Positions 16,349 through 24,065 of a DNA stretch of 64,000 nt are shown here, piece by piece. The stretch covers positions 1 to 64,000 of the forward strand of contig JAAZXW010000009.1 in the NCBI GenBank assembly GCA_014239955.1. The letters are read 5' to 3'. The stretch's first letter is position 1. Each line of letters starts with the position of its first letter. The stretch comes from Methanobacteriota archaeon (GTDB lineage: Archaea > Thermoplasmatota > Poseidoniia > Poseidoniales > Thalassarchaeaceae). The position numbers were made by a program, and so were the translations under genes. The notes below the pieces were generated by a model. That model was not told where the DNA came from, ran no database searches, and saw nothing but the letters and a program-made list of their open reading frames with translations.

Positions 16349-17575
16349 CTAGTTCCAGTATGCTTCTCTTATGTCCTGGTTTGACTCCATACAAATCTCG
16401 ACATCAAAGGGCCTCTGCGACATGGCATTGCTTCCATTCAGGTGTTCAATTATGGGTTTGACATTACTTTCATTCACAACCCCCCAGCCAACTTGTGTGC
16501 ACGGGGCCACAGGAGAAACGGGGGTAGTCCCAGATAGTGGGTCCCAAGTGGAAAAGGATGGATACCAAGCAGAGAGATTCATCGCATCTCGTAGGTCATC
16601 GTTAGTAATCGAGAAATCTGTGCCATTGACGATAAATCCCATTCTGCTATCCGGATCAGCTCCAGAAGATAGATCACCGAACTCAGACCTTAGATTTTCT
16701 AGAACATCAGAGAGAAGACCAGCAGTCCTTGGTGTTGCAAAAGATGTACCAGATGTCCAATGGTATCCATCGATGTCATCGTGGTTTGGTAGGAACTGGG
16801 TCCAGTCCGCAGCTATATCTGGATAAGAACCACTCATCGTCTCCTTCTGATCATCATCCTCTTCGGCATACCCGGAAATTCCAATACTCCAAGGAGGGCC
16901 AGCAGTAGAGTCTTGGATTGCCGGAGAAGGAGAGTTATCCGCAGCCCCAGTGTGGATCTTCTTCTCTTGGACCACAGCCACCTTGGTAGCATCCTCGATT
17001 CCAGGTACTGGCAGTGAAAGTATCGGTCCGAAACTAGTTGTGATTACGTCCACTAATGGCTGATTCGCAGCTGCAAGAACTGCAGCATCACTGAATCCCT
17101 CAACAAAGAAAATTACCGCCTCAGGATTTGCATTTAGTACTGCTCCGGTGACTGCGGTTCCATGCCCATCATTTGGATCATCTAGGATCGGGATTTCAGT
17201 ATCATCATCCGGAGTCGTACCAATAATTCTGGATCCCTTGAACCAGACAATGTCGCCCGATTCGATGATATCCCAGCAACTCTCTCGATCGGCCTCGTAC
17301 CTTTCGTTCCATGTTCCATTTTTGGTGATATTGCACACCATGTTAACTCCTAATTGATCAAGAAGCCATTGAGGGTAAGACTCGTTCATGGCGAAGTGAT
17401 CGTGATACACATTGATTCCCGTATCGACAGGAGCAACTACGCTGAATGCACCGAAGCCCACCTCGAGGCCAGTGCCTGTTTCCACCCCCCTAACCTCTTC
17501 TCCTAGGCAACCGACAAAGGTGGCCGTAACCACTAGCATCGCAATCAGAGCAGAGGCCGTTCTCACGGTCTCCCG
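16349..17575 (-). CDS. subtilisin-like (S8) serine protease, lipoprotein
   Basis: A 408-residue subtilase. The N-terminus reads as a lipoprotein signal (MRETVRTASALIAMLVVTAT, then FVGC with Cys24), so the enzyme is probably tethered outside the cell. The catalytic triad is visible as Asp52 (PVDTGIN), His139 (DGHGTAVTG) and Ser279 (SGTSFATPRTAG), with Asn215 (AADNSPS) as the likely oxyanion residue. No long propeptide precedes Asp52, unlike classical subtilisins, and the region between Asp and His is long and Cys-containing. ATG at 17575 is preferred; the ORF runs further up to 17656 but would enter the XdhC gene. It sits between XdhC and the HTH_10 regulator on the same strand; a functional link is not evident. 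Confidence 0.85.
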   Translation of the reverse strand, partial: RETVRTASALIAMLVVTATFVGCLGEEVRGVETGTGLEVGFGAFSVVAPVDTGINVYHDHFAMNESYPQWLLDQLGVNMVCNITKNGTWNERYEADRESCWDIIESGDIVWFKGSRIIGTTPDDDTEIPILDDPNDGHGTAVTGAVLNANPEAVIFFVEGFSDAAVLAAANQPLVDVITTSFGPILSLPVPGIEDATKVAVVQEKKIHTGAADNSPSPAIQDSTAGPPWSIGISGYAEEDDDQKETMSGSYPDIAADWTQFLPNHDDIDGYHWTSGTSFATPRTAGLLSDVLENLRSEFGDLSSGADPDSRMGFIVNGTDFSITNDDLRDAMNLSAWYPSFSTWDPLSGTTPVSPVAPCTQVGWGVVNESNVKPIIEHLNGSNAMSQRPFDVEICMESNQDIREAYWN

Positions 17576-17597
17576 CATTTGCTCAAGAATTTCATAC

Positions 17598-18455
17598 TTA
17601 GGTAGGGTTGACTGTCCTTTCCAAGGAAAGCACCTCCGCGCAAACGGCAACCGCAATTTCTTCAGGGGTATCCGCCCCGATATCCAAACCGATAGGGCAC
17701 CTTACAGCTTCTACAACCCTCTTATCAATTCCATTTTCTAATGCTGACTTTTCGAATTCTGACCACTTTTTCTTTGATCCTATTGCACCGATTCTCGGCC
17801 TTTCAATATCTCTAGAAATCCCCAGTAACCCAATCAGTAAGTCTTCATCGACCCCCCAATCATGACTCAGTAGAAGAATATCAGAGAACCTTCGCAGTGA
17901 CTCTTCATTCTCTGTGCGCAGTAACTCTTCTACGGAGCAACATATTAATCCCACAGCGTTAGGGAACCTTTCCAAATTACAGAAATCTTCTCTGACGTCA
18001 AAAACGCTGTATGACCAATTCAGGTTATCGCATACCTTTGCTATGGAGGATCCTACATGCCCACCTCCAGCGATTAGGACGTGAGGCATTGGATTTATGA
18101 CTTCCATAGACACTGTGACGCGACCTCCACACAGGCTGTCCAATGCCGTCACTTCTTTTCCCTTCCCATCTTTGTGCAACAAGAAAACCTCTACACTCCC
18201 CCCTCTTTTTCTTTGTGAAACGTCCTCTGAACGCAACATATCTTCTAGCGCCTGCCCCACTCTTAGCTCAAGTCCAGCACCGCCCACCGTCCCAAACCTA
18301 GAACCGGACGCGCTGATCGCAAGTCTCGCACCGGGCTTTCCCGGAACGCTGCCCTGAGCCTCGATTACAGATGCAATTGCAACCCGTTCGCCTGCTCTCA
18401 ATCTATCTAGAACCCAAGACAGTACGGCTATACTCACGCCTACCTGAGTAGGCAC
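17598..18455 (-). CDS. xdhC: XdhC/CoxI family molybdenum-enzyme maturation factor
   Basis: A 285-residue XdhC homologue. The N-terminal XdhC_CoxI domain is seen in ERVAIASVIEAQGSVPGKPGARL (in part) and the CGGRVTVSME motif (about 119-128). The C-terminal Rossmann part begins at VLIAGGGHVGSSIAKV (about 137-152) and ends with CPIGLDIGADTPEEIAVAV. In bacteria XdhC binds molybdenum cofactor, helps its sulfuration and delivers it to xanthine dehydrogenase. It lies within 2 kb of the three-subunit molybdenum hydroxylase and close to a MocA-like transferase. The start is GTG at 18455; GTG at 18437 is an alternative. Confidence 0.93.
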   Translation of the reverse strand: MPTQVGVSIAVLSWVLDRLRAGERVAIASVIEAQGSVPGKPGARLAISASGSRFGTVGGAGLELRVGQALEDMLRSEDVSQRKRGGSVEVFLLHKDGKGKEVTALDSLCGGRVTVSMEVINPMPHVLIAGGGHVGSSIAKVCDNLNWSYSVFDVREDFCNLERFPNAVGLICCSVEELLRTENEESLRRFSDILLLSHDWGVDEDLLIGLLGISRDIERPRIGAIGSKKKWSEFEKSALENGIDKRVVEAVRCPIGLDIGADTPEEIAVAVCAEVLSLERTVNPT

Positions 18456-18477
18456 TGTGCCTTTGGAGTTGCGATTC

Positions 18478-19287
18478 CTAACCCAGCGCTACATCCAGAA
18501 TCATCATTATTGTAAAACCCATCATGACTCCCATGGTGGCTATGTCACCGTTCTTACCCCTATGGGCCTCAGGGACCAACTCTTCCACTACTACGAAAAT
18601 CATAGCACCGGCAGCGAAAGCAAGTGCATAGGGGAGTATTGGGTCCATGTAGACTACGGCGGCTGCGCCCAATACGGCTGCAATTGGCTCCACCATTGCG
18701 GATAGCTGACCCCACCAGAAACTCTCTTTCTTTGTCAAGCCCTCCCTCCTTAGTGGAACCGAAACAGCAGCCCCTTCGGGGAAGTTCTGAATTCCTATTC
18801 CTATTGACAATGCAATTGCAGCCCCCATACCATCTCCAGAGGCAGCCGCCCCAAAGGCAACCCCGACTGCAAGTCCTTCGGGAACGTTATGCAGGGTGAT
18901 AGCAGAAATCAGAAGCTTACTCCTGTGCCAACTGGTTTTCATCCCCTCGGTCTCTTCCGGGGGGGCTCCTGGATGGAGATGGGGGAGGAAAGCATCGATT
19001 AACCTCATGCATACGCCTCCCATTATGAATCCAAATGCAGCTGGAAGGACCTTCGAAAGACCCTCTCCATCCGTTTGATCAATTGCTGGACCCAGAAGGC
19101 CGAAACAGCTTGCTGCAATCATTACCCCGGCAGCGAAACCCAGCATACCATCCAGAGCCTTCCTGTTTATTTCGTGAAAGAAAAATACGATTCCGGCTCC
19201 GGCCGCTGTCATGAACCAGGTGAAAATTCCCGCTATCAATGCCTGCTCAATCGGGCTAAAACCTTCTAGCAAATCTTCAGGATTCAC
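18478..19287 (-). CDS. ZIP family divalent metal transporter
   Basis: A 269-residue ZIP (ZupT-like) transporter with about eight membrane segments. The metal-binding helices are recognisable: HNVPEGLAVGVAFG (about 134-147) and QNFPEGAAVSVPL (about 174-186), each with the His/Asn-x-x-Pro-Glu-Gly motif. The loop between segments three and four has a single HLHPG stretch instead of the His-rich loop of many ZIPs. It would import Zn2+, Fe2+ or Mn2+. The start is GTG at 19287. It lies between MocA and XdhC on the same strand, so a metal-supply role for the nearby oxidoreductase is conceivable but unproven. Confidence 0.93.
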   Translation of the reverse strand: MNPEDLLEGFSPIEQALIAGIFTWFMTAAGAGIVFFFHEINRKALDGMLGFAAGVMIAASCFGLLGPAIDQTDGEGLSKVLPAAFGFIMGGVCMRLIDAFLPHLHPGAPPEETEGMKTSWHRSKLLISAITLHNVPEGLAVGVAFGAAASGDGMGAAIALSIGIGIQNFPEGAAVSVPLRREGLTKKESFWWGQLSAMVEPIAAVLGAAAVVYMDPILPYALAFAAGAMIFVVVEELVPEAHRGKNGDIATMGVMMGFTIMMILDVALG

Positions 19288-19311
19288 GATCCCGGGTTGA
19301 AATTACACTTT

Positions 19312-19902
19312 TCAATTTTCTTGATTAATAGAATCTAACTTTTGCTGTAAATACTCAATGTCTGAGGGAGAGTCAATATTTAGGTGGAGGCAATTGTCAA
19401 GAACCTCGAATCTAGATGGATCAACGATATCCCTCAACGGTAAATCATCAGAACTCTCTCTGACTTTGACCACGTCTTCAGGAGATAGTAGCAGTGGGTG
19501 CCCCCCTCTTCCTTCACGCATAGGGCAGCATGTCTCGTCCGAATCGATTAGACGTTCAAGTGTGGAATCTGAGAAACCCGGTCTGTCCACTGGTACAACT
19601 AGTAATCTGTAGCTAGGGTCCATTGAGAAATCAATGCTTGAAATTCCGACCTTCAGGGAACCCGTCCTTCCTTTCCGAGGTTCAGGATTGACAACAATAT
19701 TTGATTCTGGAAGAATCGCAGAGATCTCTCTAATATTCTTCTTTCTAGCCACAATTGTGACCCCTACCCCCTTCTCTGTGATTCTTTCTGCCAACCATCT
19801 GATCAGGGTTCTGGAACCTATCCGAACTAGTGCTTTGTCCCTCCCAAGTCGACTACTGGAGCCCGCTGCAAGAATAATGCATTCCAGTCTAGGCAACCCC
19901 AC
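19312..19902 (-). CDS. mocA: MocA-like molybdenum cofactor cytidylyltransferase / NTP transferase
   Basis: A 196-residue nucleotidyltransferase of the MobA/MocA group. The NTP-binding motif is IILAAGSSSRLGRDKALV (residues 9-26), and the second-half motif is VVPVDRPGFS (about 97-106). In bacteria MocA makes the cytosine-dinucleotide form of molybdopterin used by xanthine-dehydrogenase-type enzymes. Two further observations support MocA here: XdhC and the molybdenum hydroxylase subunits are on the same strand nearby, and no second Mo-enzyme type is seen. MobA (guanylyl) remains possible. The start is GTG at 19902. Confidence 0.85.
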   Translation of the reverse strand: MGLPRLECIILAAGSSSRLGRDKALVRIGSRTLIRWLAERITEKGVGVTIVARKKNIREISAILPESNIVVNPEPRKGRTGSLKVGISSIDFSMDPSYRLLVVPVDRPGFSDSTLERLIDSDETCCPMREGRGGHPLLLSPEDVVKVRESSDDLPLRDIVDPSRFEVLDNCLHLNIDSPSDIEYLQQKLDSINQEN

Positions 19903-19932
19903 GTCTCCCCGTCAGTAGGCTTCGTAATAGTG

Positions 19933-20892
19933 CTATACTAATCCGTCTAGTAATCCACCGAGGTAAGTCATGTAGGAGAGATAGGTAAGAATCATCAATG
20001 AGCCAACAGTCTTTGAGAATTCCTTTCCCCTAAGAAACACCGTTACGACGAAACCGGATGTCGCGATTACTACAACGATGTCTCTAGTGAACTCGCTATC
20101 GATCGCAATGCCTCCTCCGAAAATGCTGGCAATGCCAATGATGCCCATGATGTTCATTACATTGGAACCGAGAACGTTTCCTACGGCCACCCCACCCTGC
20201 CCCCTTAGTCCTGCGATCACTGTAACTGCAAGCTCCGGAAGTGATGTCCCTAGTGCAACAATTGTCAAGCCAATCACTGCCTCCGAGACTCCGAACGTCT
20301 CGGCAATACTCGTCGAGCCATCCACCAGTAATCTGGCCCCTAGCCATATCATCCCCCCTCCCAATAGGCAAGCAGGAATTGCGACTGACATATTGCTTGG
20401 AAGCCACGAGTCTTCGAAATCATACTCGTCATCTCCTGCTATTGCTCTGGAATATGTGTAGTAGTAGTATGCTAGAAGGCAGGTTAGCATCACTAGTCCT
20501 CCGGCCACAGGGACCTCCCCGCTAAACACGAAAAACGCCATGAACATAGTGGCCACAATCACTGCCACGGAATCCCTCTTCACTCCTTCTCCGCTTTCAG
20601 ACTGAGCACCCATCACCGCAGCCGCCCCGAGGACAAGCATTACGTTGGCAACATTTGATCCGAGTACCCCCCCTACTGCGATATCCGGTGAATCATTACT
20701 GATCGCCTCTATTGCGACAGCCAACTCAGGAAGTGATGTGCCTACTGCTACAACGGTAAACCCAACAACAAGGGGGGAGACGCTAAGGTTCTGCGAAATC
20801 CTAGTCGCTCCCTGGACAAGGGCCTCCCCTCCGCCCATTAGAAATACGAAACCAGAAAGAACAAACAGAATGTCGACTAGAGTCCCATCCAC
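19933..20892 (-). CDS. cation/Ca2+ exchanger (CaCA family, YrbG-like)
   Basis: A 319-residue membrane antiporter with ten predicted segments and the two inverted alpha-repeats that define the family: VGTSLPELAVAI (about 50-61) with GGVLGSNVANV, and GTSLPELAVTV with VGNVLGSNVMNI in the second half. An acidic cytoplasmic loop (GDDEYDFEDSW) divides the halves. It would exchange Na+ (or H+/K+) for Ca2+ across the membrane, which fits a marine cell. The start is GTG at 20892. It shares strand and close spacing with mocA but probably has no direct tie to it. Confidence 0.93.
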   Translation of the reverse strand: MDGTLVDILFVLSGFVFLMGGGEALVQGATRISQNLSVSPLVVGFTVVAVGTSLPELAVAIEAISNDSPDIAVGGVLGSNVANVMLVLGAAAVMGAQSESGEGVKRDSVAVIVATMFMAFFVFSGEVPVAGGLVMLTCLLAYYYYTYSRAIAGDDEYDFEDSWLPSNMSVAIPACLLGGGMIWLGARLLVDGSTSIAETFGVSEAVIGLTIVALGTSLPELAVTVIAGLRGQGGVAVGNVLGSNVMNIMGIIGIASIFGGGIAIDSEFTRDIVVVIATSGFVVTVFLRGKEFSKTVGSLMILTYLSYMTYLGGLLDGLV

Positions 20893-20951
20893 ATTCCATT
20901 CCCGCGTCTTTACACAATTTACTCTTTGCTAATCCTCTCGTGTGAAAAACC

Positions 20952-23825
20952 TCATGCACATGCTCTTTCAATATGCCTGGTTACCACTCCTACACTGGGA
21001 ATTGTGTGATCTTCTAACGTAGGTGAGAAAGGAACTGGAGTGTCCAAAGCACCAATGACTATCGGCGGCGATTCCATTCTCCAGAATGACTCTTCCACAA
21101 TTCTACTGGAAACAGTGTGACCGAAACCTCCAGTCCATTGAGATTCTTGGAGAACAATTAGGCGACCAGTTCTCAATACTGAATTAACGCAAGTCTCGGA
21201 GTCGAATGGAACAAGTGTTCTTAGATCAACTACCTCAACTTCTAATCCCCTTCTTGCTACCTCTTTTGCTGCATCTAGAGCAACATGCACCATCGCACCC
21301 CATGTGACAATGGTTACATCATTGCCACCACGAACTACTCGGGCATCTCCAATCGAATTCTTTCCTTCCTCCAGCCTCTGTTGGACCGACGTTGTGTCTA
21401 CGATTTGGTTAATCGACTTGCCCCATCCCGTCATACCTCCTCTGAGGCCGTATAGTCCAATGTGCTCAAGGTAGACAACCGGATCTGGCAGGTGATGCGA
21501 TTCAATCAGAAGATCATAGGCATCTTGGGGGTTGCTCGGGAAGACAATAACCAAGCCCGGATCATTTGTCAGCCATGATTCAATCATGTTTGCATGGAAT
21601 GGTCCACTTCGTGTCTTTGCTCCTAGGGGAATTCTCACAGTTAGGGGGACCTCTGCGCCCCATCTCCATCGAAGTTGGGCTGCATTGTTTACCAGTGGAT
21701 TCATTGCTAGCGAAGCAAAACCTCCGAATTGAATCTCTGCTAGTGGACGCATCCCCCCCAAAGCAGCTCCAGTCGCTGAATGGATGATTATAGCCTCAGA
21801 GAGTGGCATATCCAGAAGTTTTGATTGGTGCCCCTTTGCCTTCAATCCCAGGCTCATTCCGAATGCCCCTGCGACTTCCATATCCTCTCCCATGAAAATC
21901 ATCTGCTCCCCGAATTGCTCGGCCAGAGACGCCATGGCATTCTGTATCGACCTGCTGAAAGTCCACGAGTTCGGAGCATCTGAAAACTTGATTGCGTGCT
22001 CCCCCGGTTCGATAATTGCGTCCGGGATCTCACCCACCCGATCGATTCTACTAAGTTGGTGTTCATGACTCGTGGCATCAAAAAAGGAGGTTACTCCCCT
22101 TACCACCGAATTCCCTTCAGGCCAATCCATTTTCTCCAACTCCTTCCTAGCCACAGAAATATTCTCCTCCTCCTCCTCTAATATTCGATTTAGCCTCTGT
22201 TCACCAACTCCCAATTTTGTCAGTAATTCTCTATGATTTGGGAGTGGATCTTTCTCGGCCCAGTATCTAAGCAATTCACGATCGACATAACCCGGGGGGT
22301 TTCCACTTGCAGCTCCGAGGTAAAGGTCGTCATGATGGTGCGCATGCCCGCAACCTCTCATTGTTTCAACATGAATAAGCGTCGCTCCACAATCGGCTAT
22401 GGCGAACTCTCTAGCAACAGCAGAAGATGCATAGAACATTGCCGGATCAGCCCCATCAATGGTCCACGAGGGTATTCCCATAGCGTGCCCTTTGTCGCCA
22501 AAGGTTTCTGCTCCTGATTGTGCAGAGTTGAATGTGTCCAGAGCAATTTGGTTATTCTGAATCATAAAGCAAATTGGCAGGCCACGAACCCCTGCGAAAT
22601 TCATCGCTTCCCAGAACTCTCCACTACTACTGCACCCCTCTCCAACGGGGGCTAGGTGAAACCTCTTCACACCCAGATGTTTTGCTGCCAGTGCTACGCC
22701 AGTTGTAGTTGCGCTCGCTATTGGCAAGGGGGCTGTTGGGGGGAGGACCCCTTTCTCCCAGTTACCAATGTGTAGATCGCGACCACCACTGCCCTCTATT
22801 CCCCCATCCATGTACGAATCAGCCTTTCCCATTTGCGCTGCTAAGACCTCAATTGGCGTCTGCCCCATGGCCAGAGCAAGGCCCATGTCTCGAATCATCG
22901 GTGCGACGATATCCGCATTTTGTCTCTCATTATGAGGGAGGTCGACTGCTCGCTTCATTGCAGTTGCACACGCCACCACTCCCTCTTGCCAAGTTGATCT
23001 GAAGCCCTTCCCCCCGAATCTCCCCCCATCAGGAGTTGGTAAGCCAGATATGGATAGATTCCTCAGCTCTTCATCGACCAACCTTGTTCTAATCATCCTT
23101 CTTTGCCATTGCAACCTATCTTCGACAGTTACTGAATAATAGTGGGCAATCCTCCTCAGACAGAGGGTAACATCCACCAGGAACCTCGTCATTCTCCTTT
23201 CTAGGAACATCTCACCTTTCCTCCGAGGAATGATTTCAGATTCACTCAAGGATGAGAGATTTGGGCCAAGTAGACGTTCTGATAGGACGCTCTCTAACTC
23301 AGAAATCAGCAATCCAGAGAACACGTGGAAGCTACCCCCATCCAGTCTATTGGGGAAATTCAGATTCCCCCAGCAATCAGATACCGTATTCAGATGACCG
23401 TCATGCCTTTCTGCGATAAACTCCAATAACGCGCCTCTGACAATTTCAGACTCAATTCTTTGTGGGAATTCCAAGGAGAAACCAGGTTTCCATCCCGCGC
23501 CCCAGATTTTAGGCAATATAGATTGAGGATCATCATTTCCAAAGGAGTCATCCGAGGGGATTTCCTCACTTCGAGGAGCCCCGTCGTTCCTCCTTTCTAC
23601 TTCTTCTTCGAGTTTCCCCATCCCCCGACGTGAGTCTCTTTCCCAGACCTGTATACTCCTTGTCCTACCCTTTCCCGAAGAGGATCTATCCAGTGTTGTT
23701 CTAGCTCTTTTTCCGCAGCCAGAGCATTTTCTATCTAATTTATTGGCATTATGCGACCTCGTCTTCCAAATTTGATGAAGACTGCATTCAGGGCACTTCC
23801 AAATCCCTATTCTCGCTAATGCCAT
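20952..23825 (-). CDS. 2-oxoacid dehydrogenase E1, fused alpha and beta, with N-terminal zinc ribbon
   Basis: A 957-residue thiamine-diphosphate enzyme. Residues 11-37 form a zinc ribbon (CPEC...CSGC; Cys11, 14, 34, 37), followed by a basic linker and about 150 residues I do not recognise. The E1-alpha domain follows, with the ThDP motif as GEGCSSSGEFWEAMNF (395-410) ending at QNNQ (423-426); the family usually has GDG. The E1-beta pyrimidine domain starts near 610 (FMGEDMEVAGAF) and the transketolase C-terminal domain near 815. It decarboxylates a 2-oxoacid and passes the acyl group to an E2 encoded elsewhere; pyruvate, branched-chain or acetoin specificity cannot be told. Alpha and beta are separate genes in most archaea. 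ATG at 23825 follows the unusual AT-rich gap. Confidence 0.92.
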   Translation of the reverse strand: MALARIGIWKCPECSLHQIWKTRSHNANKLDRKCSGCGKRARTTLDRSSSGKGRTRSIQVWERDSRRGMGKLEEEVERRNDGAPRSEEIPSDDSFGNDDPQSILPKIWGAGWKPGFSLEFPQRIESEIVRGALLEFIAERHDGHLNTVSDCWGNLNFPNRLDGGSFHVFSGLLISELESVLSERLLGPNLSSLSESEIIPRRKGEMFLERRMTRFLVDVTLCLRRIAHYYSVTVEDRLQWQRRMIRTRLVDEELRNLSISGLPTPDGGRFGGKGFRSTWQEGVVACATAMKRAVDLPHNERQNADIVAPMIRDMGLALAMGQTPIEVLAAQMGKADSYMDGGIEGSGGRDLHIGNWEKGVLPPTAPLPIASATTTGVALAAKHLGVKRFHLAPVGEGCSSSGEFWEAMNFAGVRGLPICFMIQNNQIALDTFNSAQSGAETFGDKGHAMGIPSWTIDGADPAMFYASSAVAREFAIADCGATLIHVETMRGCGHAHHHDDLYLGAASGNPPGYVDRELLRYWAEKDPLPNHRELLTKLGVGEQRLNRILEEEEENISVARKELEKMDWPEGNSVVRGVTSFFDATSHEHQLSRIDRVGEIPDAIIEPGEHAIKFSDAPNSWTFSRSIQNAMASLAEQFGEQMIFMGEDMEVAGAFGMSLGLKAKGHQSKLLDMPLSEAIIIHSATGAALGGMRPLAEIQFGGFASLAMNPLVNNAAQLRWRWGAEVPLTVRIPLGAKTRSGPFHANMIESWLTNDPGLVIVFPSNPQDAYDLLIESHHLPDPVVYLEHIGLYGLRGGMTGWGKSINQIVDTTSVQQRLEEGKNSIGDARVVRGGNDVTIVTWGAMVHVALDAAKEVARRGLEVEVVDLRTLVPFDSETCVNSVLRTGRLIVLQESQWTGGFGHTVSSRIVEESFWRMESPPIVIGALDTPVPFSPTLEDHTIPSVGVVTRHIERACA

Positions 23826-24061
23826 GAATACCCGAATAGGTATAGTACAACAATATTCGCCATATTAATGGCTATTTTACCACAATTATTAGTTAAATGT
23901 GGTATTTTCGAGATAATAATTACTATATTTTTCAATTTAACCACATTAAAACATTGAATTAAGAGTAATTATACCACATTATCTTTAATAAAAAATCATA
24001 ATGTTATAATTAGTTATTAAATACCACATTAAAACAGTATATTATTACTAATAATACCACA
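23826..24061. promoter_or_regulatory. AT-rich intergenic region with repeated TACCACATT motif
   Basis: This 236-base gap is very AT-rich by eye (about one base in five is G or C beyond 23860), against roughly half in the flanking genes. It lies upstream of the fused E1 gene and downstream of the MoeZ-like gene, both on the minus strand. It holds four direct copies of a CCACATTA core, a perfect inverted repeat TACCACA-N13-TGTGGTA, and possible TATA boxes near 23840-23857 for E1. No ORF or RNA structure is obvious. A regulatory region is the simplest reading; a replication or structural element is possible. Confidence 0.6.
23878..23904. repeat. inverted repeat TACCACA-N13-TGTGGTA
   Basis: The arms at 23878-23884 and 23898-23904 are exact reverse complements, 7 bases each, separated by 13 AT-rich bases. 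The right arm extends to AATGTGGTA, the reverse of the direct-repeat motif found further upstream. The element is about 53-79 bases before the E1 ATG, a reasonable place for a dimeric regulator just upstream of the core promoter. Confidence 0.6.
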
Positions 24062-24065
24062 TTAA
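23939..24065. repeat. four direct copies of (T/A)ACCACATTA
   Basis: Copies begin with the CCACATTA core at 23941, 23974, 24024 and 24057, so the intervals are 33, 50 and 33 bases. Three copies read TACCACATTA exactly, and the one at 23939 begins AA instead of TA. Two copies continue as AAAACA. The last copy (24055-24065) contains the TAA stop of the MoeZ-like gene, so the array slightly overlaps coding sequence. The spacing symmetry suggests paired protein-binding sites and not a decayed mobile element. Confidence 0.65.
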
